From Microvirga sp. 17 mud 1-3 (GTDB lineage Bacteria; Pseudomonadota; Alphaproteobacteria; Rhizobiales; Beijerinckiaceae), in NCBI RefSeq assembly GCF_003151255.1, contig NZ_CP029481.1, positions 1 through 64,000 of the forward strand: DNA of 64,000 bases. The letters run 5' to 3'. A model generated the notes under the pieces. The model saw only the letters and a list, made by a program, of their open reading frames with translations. It was not told the DNA's origin and did not search any database. The position numbers and the translations under genes are program-made. Positions 27,381-35,530 of the stretch are shown here, one piece after another (within the stretch, counting starts at the first letter, position 1; each line of letters begins with the position of its first letter).

Positions 27381-27593
27381 TCAGCGCTTCCAGGCGGCCT
27401 CGTTCTTCTGTTCGTAATCGCGGAAGGCCTTCTTGAGCCCGCCGAGCACTTCCGCCGCCGTCTCGAACATCGCCTTGAGCTGCGGCTCGTCGACCTTGCC
27501 GATATCCTCGCGCAGATGGTCGATCATTTCCTGCAAGCGGGTCTGCATCTTCTGGGTATGGTGCCGCGGATCGCGGTCGGCTGCGCTGACCAT
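27381..27593 (-). CDS. Small helical protein, unknown function
   Basis: 70 residues, no signal peptide or membrane segment. The sequence is largely amphipathic helix (QTRLQEMIDHLREDIGKV, then EPQLKAMFETAAEVLGGLKK), suggesting a small coiled-coil or helical bundle. No family is recognised with certainty. A GGTT/GGAAC pair at 27672-27696 could be an EcfG-type promoter for it. Confidence 0.6.
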   Translation of the reverse strand: MVSAADRDPRHHTQKMQTRLQEMIDHLREDIGKVDEPQLKAMFETAAEVLGGLKKAFRDYEQKNEAAWKR

Positions 27594-27671
27594 GGCGGAT
27601 CTCCCTGGCCGGAGGTCACAATCCGCCGCTCACCCGTCACGCAGGATCTCTCGCACGCGGATTGAAAAGCC

Positions 27672-27696
27672 AACCCGGGTCCTTACTATCGGTTCC
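27672..27696 (-). promoter_or_regulatory. Candidate EcfG promoter on the minus strand
   Basis: Reading leftward: GGAAC (27696-27692), 16 bp, GGTT (27675-27672). It is about 80 bp upstream of the small gene ending at 27381. One base differs from CGTT, so support is moderate. Confidence 0.35.
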
Positions 27697-27804
27697 CGAC
27701 AACAAACTTCGATGGCGAATGCGGGGGCGCATGGAACGTGGACGGACGGGAATATCAGAACCATACCTCCGGGTTCGACCGATCCATCTCCCTGTAAGAA
27801 TGCA

Positions 27805-29034
27805 ATGGCCATGAATACCCATGAGGCCGCTCCAGGAGCGGCGAAGAGACCCCCCGGTCGCCCGGGCGAAGTCTTCGCGGCCTTCCTTAAGCTCGGTCTG
27901 ACGTCTTTCGGCGGCCCCGTCGCGCATCTCGGCTATTTCCATGACGAGTTCGTGGTCCGGCGGCGCTGGTTCGACGAGCGCGCCTATGCGGATCTCGTCG
28001 CCCTGTGCCAATTCCTGCCGGGGCCTGCCTCGAGCCAGGTCGGCATGGCCATCGGTCTGTCCCGGGCCGGCTATCTCGGGGCGCTTGCCGCCTGGACGGC
28101 GTTCACACTGCCCTCGGCCATTGCCCTGGTGCTGTTTGCCTTCAGCATCGGGTTCTTAGGGCAGGCGCTTGGCTCCGGCTGGCTTCATGGCCTCAAGGTC
28201 GCTGCCGTCGCGGTGGTTGCCCTGGCGGTGTTGGGCATGGCCCGGACGCTGGCGCCGGACCGGGAGCGCGCCACCCTGGCCGTGGTAGCGGCAGCCATCA
28301 CCCTGGCCTTGCCCTCGGCCTGGGGGCAGATCGGCGCCATCGTGCTCGGTGGTGTGGTAGGCGTGACTCTCCTCAAGGGGGGAGGGCCTATCGCCCACGC
28401 CGAACTTCCCCTCTCCGTGAGCCGGCGGGCCGGAATCGTTGCCCTGGTTGCCTTCTTCACCCTGTTGATCGGACTGCCGTTCCTGGCAGCCGCGACGGAG
28501 AGCCAGGGTGTTGCCCTGTTCGAGGCCTTCTACCGGGCCGGCTCGCTGGTCTTCGGCGGCGGCCATGTGGTCCTGCCCCTGCTTCAGGCCTCGGTCGTGC
28601 CGCCGGGCTGGGTCTCGAACGACGCCTTCCTGGCGGGTTACGGCGCGGCCCAGGCGGTGCCGGGCCCGCTCTTCACCTTCTCGGCTTATCTCGGCGCGGT
28701 CATGGGGCCGGAGCCGAACGGCTGGGCCGGGGCAGCTCTGTGCCTCGTGGCCATCTTCCTGCCGTCCTTCCTCCTGGTCGTGGGCGCCCTGCCGTTTTGG
28801 GAAGACCTGCGGCGCACGCCGACCGCGCAGGCGGCTCTGAAGGGCGTCAACGCGGCCGTGGTTGGCCTGCTTCTGGCCGCCCTGTACCATCCGGTCTGGA
28901 CAGCCGGTATCCTCGGCCCCGCCGATTTTGCCCTCGCGGCAGCCGCCTTCCTGCTGCTGTTCATGTGGCGCGCACCGCCGTGGCTCGTGGTGGTTCTGAG
29001 CGCCATCGCCGGCGGAGCCATCTCTGTCTTGTAA
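27805..29034 (+). CDS. chrA: Chromate transporter ChrA (long-chain CHR family)
   Basis: 409 residues, about 10-12 membrane segments, with the two homologous CHR halves. The N-terminal half has LGLTSFGGPVAHLGYFHDEF and LCQFLPGPASSQ; the C-terminal half has AGSLVFGGGHVVLPLLQ and GAAQAVPGPLFTFSAYLG. ChrA proteins export chromate driven by proton motive force. ATG 27805 or 27811 could be the start; the frame is open upstream to 27433 but that part does not resemble the family. No chrB regulator is adjacent. Confidence 0.9.
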   Translation: MAMNTHEAAPGAAKRPPGRPGEVFAAFLKLGLTSFGGPVAHLGYFHDEFVVRRRWFDERAYADLVALCQFLPGPASSQVGMAIGLSRAGYLGALAAWTAFTLPSAIALVLFAFSIGFLGQALGSGWLHGLKVAAVAVVALAVLGMARTLAPDRERATLAVVAAAITLALPSAWGQIGAIVLGGVVGVTLLKGGGPIAHAELPLSVSRRAGIVALVAFFTLLIGLPFLAAATESQGVALFEAFYRAGSLVFGGGHVVLPLLQASVVPPGWVSNDAFLAGYGAAQAVPGPLFTFSAYLGAVMGPEPNGWAGAALCLVAIFLPSFLLVVGALPFWEDLRRTPTAQAALKGVNAAVVGLLLAALYHPVWTAGILGPADFALAAAAFLLLFMWRAPPWLVVVLSAIAGGAISVL

Positions 29035-29071
29035 GGGGGCTGCCGGCAGGCCGGGAGAAACGATCAAGCCG

Positions 29072-29881
29072 TCAGGCTTTCATCCGAGACCCGGGGCGCG
29101 CGCTCCCTGCCTCCGCCTTCTGAGCCGAGCTCTCCTCGGGGGTCGGATAGACGCCAGCCAGCACCTGATTGAAGTGGCGCCGCAATGCGTTGTTGCAGCC
29201 GCACGACAAGGTATCCAGCCTCTCGAGGTCCCGCACGCGCACGCTGCCGCGACGTGTCTCCAGCAGATGCCGGCGCTTCAAGGACTGAATGACCCGGCTG
29301 ACATAGCTCCGACCGACACCCATCATGCTGGCCAACTGCTCCTGGGTGAGGGGAATATCGTGATCACCCGTGCGGTCAATGGCGGCCAGCAGCCATTTCA
29401 CCGTTCGCTGCTCGATCGTATGAACCGCATTGCATGCCACCGACTGAAAGACCTGTGCCAGTATGCAATCCGCATATCGGGCAAACAGGTGTCGCAGGCT
29501 CGGAGACCGGGTTTCGAACTCCTCGAGATCCGCAGTCGAAAGGCGCAGGAACGGACCCGGGAACTGGACCTCGGACCGGGCAAAGGCCGGAAGGCGTCCC
29601 TGGCTCACGATTCCGCCGACCGCTCCCTCTCGCCCGATCAGGGCCGTTTCCACCGTGAGGCCATCCTCGAGTTCGACCACAAACGAGACCAGACTGGGCC
29701 CACAGGGAAAGTAGACGAATCTGACTTCGTCTCCAGGCTGGTAGAGCTTCGATCCGGCTTCGCCCTCCCACTCCTGGAGCGAAGGCGCCACGATGGCGAG
29801 ATCTTCAGGCCTGAGGGCACTCAAGAGATTGTTGCCCGAAATCCGTTCCTTAAGGCGCGACGAGACCATGGCAGGCTGCAT
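29072..29881 (-). CDS. Crp/Fnr family transcriptional regulator
   Basis: 269 residues. An N-terminal cyclic-nucleotide-binding-like domain (about 20-140) precedes a C-terminal winged helix with LTQEQLASMMGVGRSYVSRV. The cNMP-binding Arg/Glu pattern of Crp is not evident, and no Fnr-type N-terminal Cys cluster is present; a late CGCNNALRR motif lies after the HTH. The signal is therefore unknown. It is divergent from the KaiC-like gene, with two palindromes between them. ATG 29881 is taken; a GTG at 29899 is an alternative. Confidence 0.87.
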   Translation of the reverse strand: MQPAMVSSRLKERISGNNLLSALRPEDLAIVAPSLQEWEGEAGSKLYQPGDEVRFVYFPCGPSLVSFVVELEDGLTVETALIGREGAVGGIVSQGRLPAFARSEVQFPGPFLRLSTADLEEFETRSPSLRHLFARYADCILAQVFQSVACNAVHTIEQRTVKWLLAAIDRTGDHDIPLTQEQLASMMGVGRSYVSRVIQSLKRRHLLETRRGSVRVRDLERLDTLSCGCNNALRRHFNQVLAGVYPTPEESSAQKAEAGSARPGSRMKA

Positions 29882-29914
29882 CAGATGTCTTTCCTCCACT
29901 CCTTTGGCAGGTCC

Positions 29915-29939
29915 AACGCGCTAGGGCGGCTTGTGTTCA
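29915..29939 (-). promoter_or_regulatory. Weak EcfG-like promoter upstream of the Crp/Fnr gene
   Basis: Reading leftward: TGAAC, 16 bp, CGTT. The -35 has one mismatch. It overlaps the palindrome at 29934, so a bound regulator would cover the -35. Confidence 0.3.
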
Positions 29940-29949
29940 CCTGTGAACA
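29934..29949. promoter_or_regulatory. Palindrome TGTTCAC-CT-GTGAACA, candidate Crp/Fnr-type operator
   Basis: A perfect 7-bp inverted repeat with 2-bp spacer, 53 bp upstream of the Crp/Fnr gene. The layout resembles Crp-family sites (two half-sites in 16 bp). Autoregulation is inferred. Confidence 0.5.
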
Positions 29950-29962
29950 TAACCGGGTCGTT

Positions 29963-29972
29963 ATGTGCACAT
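29963..29972. promoter_or_regulatory. Palindrome ATGTGCACAT in the same divergent region
   Basis: A perfect 10-bp palindrome whose centre lies 26 bp from that of the site at 29934. It sits between the Crp/Fnr gene and the KaiC-like gene and could be a second operator. Confidence 0.35.
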
Positions 29973-30077
29973 GTAGACAGACAGGCCCGAGGCGCACGAC
30001 TACAAGGGCACATAAGTCCCCATCCTGAGGGCGTCATCGAATCGATGAGCCTGACATCGGACCCGTTGAGCAGCGTG

Positions 30078-30103
30078 GGAACCGGGACGTTGACTCAAAC
30101 GTA
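30078..30103 (+). promoter_or_regulatory. Candidate EcfG promoter for the KaiC-kinase operon (one mismatch)
   Basis: GGAAC at 30078-30082, 17 bp, CGTA at 30100-30103. The KaiC-like ATG is 31 bp further on, a suitable leader length. Confidence 0.35.
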
Positions 30104-30133
30104 ACCGTAACCGCTGATCCATTGAGGCTTTTT

Positions 30134-31651
30134 ATGACGCTTCCGACGCTCTCCGATGCCGCCCCGATCCCGACAGGTGTCCCAGGACTCGATGAAATTC
30201 TCGCCGGTGGATATGCAGCCAATCGCGCTCACCTCATCGAGGGACGGCCCGGTTCCGGTAAGACCACACTGGGGCTGCAATTTCTGATCGCAGGCGCAAA
30301 GCAGGGCGAGACCTGTCTCTATATCACCTTGTCCGAGAGCAAGCGGGAGCTCATGTCCGTGGCCTCACGCCATGGCTGGACCCTCGAGGGCATCGAGATC
30401 TTCGAATTGGTTCCCCCGGAGCTGAGCTTCGATCCGCATCAGCAACAGAGCCTTGTCTACTCTTCCGATCTTGAATTGGGCGAGACGGTCCGCATGGCGA
30501 TGGCAGAGATCGAGCGGGTCAAACCCAGCCGTGTCGTCTTCGACTCGCTCTCGGAGATCCGGCTCCTATCGCAGGGATCTTTGCGCTATCGGCGGCAGGT
30601 GCTGGCCCTGAAGAGCTATTTCCTGCTCAACGACGCCACCGTTCTTATGCTCGACGACCTTACATCCGAGCAGGACGATCTCAACCTGCACTCAATCAGT
30701 CATGCGGTCATCCGCCTGGAGCAGGTCGTTCCGGCCTACGGATCCGAGCGGCGCCGGCTCACCGTCACCAAGATGCGGGGCACGGCCTTCCGGGGCGGCT
30801 ACCACGATCTGGTGATCCAGCGCGGCGGCCTGCGAATCTTTCCCCGTCTCGTGGCGGCCGATCATCACACCTCATTTGCGTTCGACGCGATCCCCAGCAG
30901 CATCCATGAGCTCGATACCATTCTCGGCGGGGGACTGAGCCGCGGAACCAGTACCCTCGTCGTCGGACCCTCCGGCGCAGGCAAGTCAACCCTCGCGCTC
31001 GGGTACCTCTGGGCGGCTCTGGAGCGGGGCGAGCCCGGCCTGATGATCAGCTTCGATGAAACGACCGGTATCCTGATGCAGAGAGCAAAAGGAGTCGGCT
31101 TTGACCTGACGCCCCATGTGGAAACCGGGCGGCTGCGTATCGAGCAGATCGATCCTGCCAACGTTTCGCCGGGTGAATTCTCCGGCCGGGTAAGGGACGC
31201 CGTTGAGCAGGGCGGAGCGAAGGTCGTCGTCATCGACAGCCTGACCGGGTATCTGAATGCCATGCCGGAGCAGCCCTTCGTCGTGCTTCAGATGCATGAA
31301 CTGCTGACCTATCTCAACCAGCAAGGCGTCGTGACGATCCTGATCCTGGCGCAGCATGGGATGGTCGGCCAGATGATCTCTCCGATCGACCTCACCTACT
31401 TGAGTGATGCGGTCGTGCTGCTTCGCTTCTTCGAGGCTGAAGGGCGCATCCGGCGAGCTCTGTCGGTCGTCAAGCGACGGACGGGCCCCCACGAGGACAC
31501 GATCCGGGAGTTTCGGATCGACAGCCATGGTCTGCGCGTCGGTCCTCCGCTAGAAAAGTTCCGAGGCGTATTGACCGGCGTACCGACATTCGAGGGCCAG
31601 CGCGCCTCGCTTCTCGAGGAGCGCGAGACCGACGATGACACAGGCCGATGA
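30134..31651 (+). CDS. KaiC-like double RecA-domain ATPase
   Basis: 505 residues with two KaiC domains. Domain 1 (about 10-235) has Walker A GRPGSGKTT (37-45) and FDSLSEIRLLS. Domain 2 (about 255-480) has Walker A GPSGAGKST, SFDETTGIL and VVVIDSLTGYLNAMPEQ. In cyanobacteria KaiC is the clock kinase; stand-alone bacterial KaiC-like ATPases act with histidine kinases in stress or light signalling. No kaiA or kaiB is nearby. The stop overlaps the following HWE kinase by 17 bp, so the two probably work together. ATG 30134 is chosen over a TTG at 30122. Confidence 0.88.
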   Translation: MTLPTLSDAAPIPTGVPGLDEILAGGYAANRAHLIEGRPGSGKTTLGLQFLIAGAKQGETCLYITLSESKRELMSVASRHGWTLEGIEIFELVPPELSFDPHQQQSLVYSSDLELGETVRMAMAEIERVKPSRVVFDSLSEIRLLSQGSLRYRRQVLALKSYFLLNDATVLMLDDLTSEQDDLNLHSISHAVIRLEQVVPAYGSERRRLTVTKMRGTAFRGGYHDLVIQRGGLRIFPRLVAADHHTSFAFDAIPSSIHELDTILGGGLSRGTSTLVVGPSGAGKSTLALGYLWAALERGEPGLMISFDETTGILMQRAKGVGFDLTPHVETGRLRIEQIDPANVSPGEFSGRVRDAVEQGGAKVVVIDSLTGYLNAMPEQPFVVLQMHELLTYLNQQGVVTILILAQHGMVGQMISPIDLTYLSDAVVLLRFFEAEGRIRRALSVVKRRTGPHEDTIREFRIDSHGLRVGPPLEKFRGVLTGVPTFEGQRASLLEERETDDDTGR

Positions 31652-32678
31652 CATGTCCGTGCTGATCCTCGCTCCGCATGGGCGAGACGGCACGGTCGCA
31701 GCGGCCATTCTAAGCGAAGTCGGGATCAAAGCCACGATCTGCCCGAGTCCTGAGGCGCTTGTGGCCGCCTTGGATCGATCGGCCTGTGCGGTGATCACCG
31801 AGGAGGCGCTTCTCAACGCGGATCGGCGGGAGCTTGCAGATTGGATCAACCTGCAGCCACCCTGGTCCGATATGCCTTTCATCCTGCTGACTCACCGGGG
31901 CGGGTCGCCGGTCGAACATCTGACCCAGATGCTGGGAAACGTGACGATGCTGGAACGGCCCTTCCACCCGGCCGTTCTGGTGAATGCCGTAAGGTCGGCC
32001 CTACGGGCGCGCCAGCGTCAGAAGGAAGTGGAGGTTCATCTTCAGGAGCGGCAACGGACGCATGAGCGTCAGGCGCTGCTCATCCGCGAACTGCATCACC
32101 GGGTCAAGAATACTCTGGCGACCGTGCAGGGGCTGCTCGGGGCCACGGCCCGCTCGACTCACTCCGTTGAGGAATTCTACAATTCGTTCGCGGATCGGAT
32201 CGTCTCTCTGTCGAATACGCACAATCTTCTCACGGAAGACTATTGGCAGACGGCGCCGCTGATCGAGATGTTCAAGAACGAACTGTCTCACTACGATGAT
32301 GGCGCACAGCGGCGGATCACACTTGATGGACCGCCCGTCGAACTCTCTGCCGATCTGGCCGTGCCAGTCGGAATGGCGGTGCATGAGCTGACGACGAATG
32401 CTGCCAAGCACGGGGCGCTATCGGTCCCGGGAGGGCAGATCGCCGTCGTCTGGAGAGTCCAAGAACTAGGCCCCGGCCGCCGACTTGACATCGACTGGAT
32501 CGAGCGAGGCGGCCCATTGGTGGGACAGCCCAACCGCAAAGGGTTCGGCTCTACACTTCTGCACCGGGTCCTGACTCATCAGTGCCGCGCGGCCATCAAT
32601 ATCGTCTATGAGCCCAAGGGTCTGGCCTGCCATATGGAGATCCCGCTCGTGGAAGAGCGCCTCGTGCCTGAATACTGA
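31635..32678 (+). CDS. HWE-family histidine kinase with N-terminal receiver-like domain
   Basis: 347 residues. Residues about 1-120 resemble a CheY-like fold (SVLILAPHGRDG, MPFILLTHRGG, MLERPFHPAVLVNAVRSAL), but where a receiver has its phospho-Asp the sequence reads CAVITEEAL, so it is probably degenerate. A short coiled coil leads to the kinase: RELHHRVKNTLATVQGLLG (His acceptor), HELTTNAAKHGALS, and the HWE motif IDWIERGGPLV with GFGSTLLHRVL. It overlaps the KaiC-like gene by 17 bp. No response regulator is adjacent. An alternative start is ATG 31653. Confidence 0.87.
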   Translation: MTQADDMSVLILAPHGRDGTVAAAILSEVGIKATICPSPEALVAALDRSACAVITEEALLNADRRELADWINLQPPWSDMPFILLTHRGGSPVEHLTQMLGNVTMLERPFHPAVLVNAVRSALRARQRQKEVEVHLQERQRTHERQALLIRELHHRVKNTLATVQGLLGATARSTHSVEEFYNSFADRIVSLSNTHNLLTEDYWQTAPLIEMFKNELSHYDDGAQRRITLDGPPVELSADLAVPVGMAVHELTTNAAKHGALSVPGGQIAVVWRVQELGPGRRLDIDWIERGGPLVGQPNRKGFGSTLLHRVLTHQCRAAINIVYEPKGLACHMEIPLVEERLVPEY

Positions 32679-33419
32679 GTATAGCAACACCTTGGGTATG
32701 GACTTCCGCCTCCGCCAGATCTTGGCCGTACACTGTGCAGCAAACCAGCGTCAGGGCAGATCCTTAAAGGCCTCGCCTTCAGGATACGAGTAAGACCGAC
32801 GAAACATGCCGTCATCGGCAACTGTCGCCGGCCGCGAAGATTGAGCGGCTCGTCATATAACGTGGAGCGACATAAAGCGTGCTGCTGGGCTTCATTCTCA
32901 TGATGGAAGCATCGCTATCTGACCTGCAAACTCCAATGTCAGCACGAAGCCTATAGCGGTTCTTAAGCGAGGCCGTGTGATCTGCACGCCACCGCTTGTA
33001 CAACCTTGACCGGCTCGTCCGATAACTCATCCAAGCAGGCTAAGCCTTCTGCCACATGATTTCGCGGCCGGTGTCGCAAAAGGTTCAGGCATCGTCTCAT
33101 TGGGTCAAGCAAGGCGTGGTTGCCTGTGATTTTATCGGCTTCCTTGAGACAGGACAGAGGATTCATCACGCTTGGGCTCTGACTGAGGGATATAGGGCGC
33201 CCTTCATCGCAATGGTCCCGCTTGTCGTTCCCGAGGGAATCAAAGCCGCCAGCTCGGCCAAGTGACTATCCAAGTGACTATCATAGACCCGCAGAATGAT
33301 CCCTTTCGATCGACGTAATGACCAAGAACGGGATTGGTCGCCTCATCGGGCGGAGCATCTGCGGCGGTAGAGCCAGGCCATTAGACCTTTGGGGCAAACG
33401 GATTCGAGGAGGCCTTTTC
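32679..33419. other. Long intergenic region, no recognised gene
   Basis: About 740 bp. Short frames exist on both strands (the best is 33056-33265, plus, 69 codons), but none has a good ribosome site, a recognisable family or a codon pattern like neighbouring genes. A 12-bp tandem duplication lies at 33258-33281. It may be decayed coding sequence; I could not identify a source. Confidence 0.4.
33258..33281. repeat. Two tandem copies of a 12-bp unit
   Basis: The unit CCAAGTGACTAT occurs twice in direct succession, about 140 bp upstream of the HdeD-like gene. Significance unknown. Confidence 0.8.
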
Positions 33420-34001
33420 ATGTCTAACACTGCGAATATCGGCACGTCGGCTCCGGGCCGTGCAGATCAGGGGCTTGAGCCCCTCCGTGTCAAATGGGGC
33501 TGGATCGTCGCACTCGGCGTGGTCTTCCTGATTGCCGGCCTTATCGCACTCGGCAGCGTCGTGATGGCGACCGTGGTCTCGGTGGCTGTCGTCGGCGCCA
33601 TGATGCTGCTCAGCGGGATCGCCGAAATCATCAACGCCTTCGGCATGAAGAGCTGGGGTAAGTTCTTCCTGTGGGCCCTGCTCGGGGCGCTCTATGTGGT
33701 CGCGGGCATCGTGACCTTCCAGAACCCGCTCCTGGCCGCAACCGTCCTGACGCTGATGCTCGGCGTCGCTCTGATCGTTTCAGGGTTCCTTCGCATCTTC
33801 CTGGCGACGCAGATGGCAGAGGGCGCGCCCTGGGTCTGGGTCGCGCTCTCGGGTGTCATCACTCTGCTCGTGGGCGGCATGATCCTCGCCCGCTGGCCAG
33901 TCTCTAGTCTGTTCGTGCTCGGCATCTTTCTCGGTATCGATCTGGTCTTCGCCGGGATCGGCTGGATCGGCATGGGCCTCGCCCTGAAGCATCGGACCTG
34001 A
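33420..34001 (+). CDS. HdeD/DUF308 family membrane protein
   Basis: 193 residues with six predicted membrane segments in three similar hairpins, as in HdeD. Segments include WGWIVALGVVFLIAGLIALG and AMMLLSGIAEIINAF. E. coli HdeD is part of an acid-stress island; the molecular role is unknown. ATG 33420 has GAGGAGG just upstream; the frame is open to 33318 but lacks such a site. It begins a run of stress or envelope-type genes up to 37.3 kb. Confidence 0.85.
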   Translation: MSNTANIGTSAPGRADQGLEPLRVKWGWIVALGVVFLIAGLIALGSVVMATVVSVAVVGAMMLLSGIAEIINAFGMKSWGKFFLWALLGALYVVAGIVTFQNPLLAATVLTLMLGVALIVSGFLRIFLATQMAEGAPWVWVALSGVITLLVGGMILARWPVSSLFVLGIFLGIDLVFAGIGWIGMGLALKHRT

Positions 34002-34095
34002 CGCGGCTTCAGAAGAACGCGCCGGAACGCCACCCTCTTGAGGCCAAGGGCAGCGGAGGAATTGGCAGTGGGGGAATTCGCAGGAGGAACTCTAC

Positions 34096-34614
34096 ATGAA
34101 CCACACTGAGAAATCCGCTGGCTCGTCAAGAAAGGGCCGCAGACAAGGCGCGCCGGCTTCACCATCACCGCAGGTGCCCCGCCCGGATCGCTTTGCCGTG
34201 ACGCTGGATGCCAAGACCGGCGAGATCATTCAGATCGAGGGTATCGACGCCACCGGAACGCGCCATGAGCTCTCGAAGGATGAGAGAATCAGCCTGGCAC
34301 AGGGCAATGGCCAAGCCAGGCTGGAGGAGCTTCTGGAGCAGGTCTTCGAGGCTGGGATCGCCTGCGTGCTGGGTGGCGAGGACGAGCCTGACGAGACCAA
34401 GGAGGTCAAGGAGGATGCCGATCTGCGCCGCATCCTGCTGAAGCCGCTGATCGAGGAAAGCCCGGCCGCGCGCCTGATGCGGCGCGACGTGCTCAACCGG
34501 GCCATCGTGGAAACGTTGCTCCACCACAGCCTCAAGTCCCGTTCCCAGGGCCCCAATGGAGGCCAACCGAAGGAGCCGGACCCGGATCGTGCCGCCCCGA
34601 AGGAAACCCCATGA
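34096..34614 (+). CDS. Hypothetical protein (172 aa) upstream of the charged-repeat protein
   Basis: No family recognised. The N-terminal about 35 residues are basic and Ser/Pro-rich (probably disordered). The middle contains a small beta segment (VTLDAKTGEIIQIEGIDATG), followed by helices (LEELLEQVFEAGIACVLGG, then LRRILLKPLIEESPAARLMRR). The Pro-rich tail is again disordered. GCAGGAGGAACTCTAC precedes the ATG. It ends 16 bp before the repeat protein, so the two are probably co-translated. Confidence 0.65.
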   Translation: MNHTEKSAGSSRKGRRQGAPASPSPQVPRPDRFAVTLDAKTGEIIQIEGIDATGTRHELSKDERISLAQGNGQARLEELLEQVFEAGIACVLGGEDEPDETKEVKEDADLRRILLKPLIEESPAARLMRRDVLNRAIVETLLHHSLKSRSQGPNGGQPKEPDPDRAAPKETP

Positions 34615-34630
34615 AACAGAGGAGACTATC

Positions 34631-35380
34631 ATGGCATTAAGCGCTCGTGATGAGGACCTTGCACGGGTCCTGATCGGCAGCCGCGTGCTGAAGCGTCAGC
34701 GCATGCGCCGCCTGTTGCTCGCCCATCTTCTGCGCGAAGGACGCGAGGACGAGGATGAAGATAACGGTGCGGAAGACATCGGTGAGGACGAAGGCGAGGA
34801 CGAAGGAGACATGGGCCGCATCCTGCGTCTTCCGTTGGCTGCCCGCGCGCTGAGACGCCGGCGCATGCGCCGCCTGCTGCTTGCCCACCTCCTGCGCGAG
34901 AAACGTGGTGAAGAGGAAGGCTTCGACGAAGAGGATGAAGGCGAGGAAGGCGAGGAGGGAGGCGATGATGAACGCCGTATCGTCCGGCTTCTGATCGCCA
35001 GTCGCCTGCTGCGCCGGCGGCGCATGCGCCGTGTGCTCCTGGCTCACCTCATGCGCGAGCGGCGTGAGGACGGAGAGGAGGAATACGGCGAGGAAGAAGA
35101 AGGCGAAGAGGGTGGCGATAAGGAGCGCCGCATCCTTCGTCTTCTGATCGGCAGCGCGATACTGAGGCGCCGGCGCGTCCGCCGCATGCTTCTCGCCCAC
35201 CTCCTGCGCGAGAAACGTGGTGAAGAGGAAGGCTTCGGCGAAGAGGATGAAGGCGAGGAAGGCGGCGACGACGAACGCCGGCTGATGCGCCTCCTGATCG
35301 GCAGCCAGATACTGCGCCGCCAACGTGCGCGCCGCATGCTTCTCGCCCACCTCCTGCGCGAGAAGCGCGAAGCGGCCTGA
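34631..35380 (+). CDS. Tandem-repeat protein of alternating Arg-rich helices and Glu/Asp/Gly-rich linkers
   Basis: 249 residues, five repeats of about 50-54 residues. Each has a basic helix (pattern I-L-R/K-R-x-R-x-R-R-h-L-L-A-H-L-h-R-E) and an acidic glycine-containing linker. The invariant AH pair falls at 31-32, 85-86, 138-139, 189-190 and 239-240; the last repeat lacks its linker. No signal peptide or membrane segment. At DNA level 34883-34952 and 35195-35264 differ at one of 70 bases, so units duplicated recently. Read from ATG 34631 after GAGGAGACTATC. The opposite strand is also open, but lacks these start signals. Function unknown; no family recognised. Confidence 0.75.
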   Translation: MALSARDEDLARVLIGSRVLKRQRMRRLLLAHLLREGREDEDEDNGAEDIGEDEGEDEGDMGRILRLPLAARALRRRRMRRLLLAHLLREKRGEEEGFDEEDEGEEGEEGGDDERRIVRLLIASRLLRRRRMRRVLLAHLMRERREDGEEEYGEEEEGEEGGDKERRILRLLIGSAILRRRRVRRMLLAHLLREKRGEEEGFGEEDEGEEGGDDERRLMRLLIGSQILRRQRARRMLLAHLLREKREAA

Positions 35381-35530
35381 CCCGCACGTGGAACAGCGGC
35401 GGCGGCGCGGTGCGGGTGGGCCGGAGACTTGGTCTCCGGCCCATTCCTGCTGGATTGATCCATGCACGCTTCGAACCCGGCGAAGGGCGCGTTGAATCGG
35501 CGTGTGCATTCTGGACGAAGGTGAGGCCCG

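Noticed and set aside
30134..31651. Circadian clock kaiABC locus
   Set aside because: Only a KaiC-like ATPase is present, coupled to an HWE kinase; no KaiA or KaiB is encoded in the window.
33056..33265. 69-codon frame in the long intergenic region
   Set aside because: No ribosome site, no family resemblance, and overlapping frames on the other strand are equally open.
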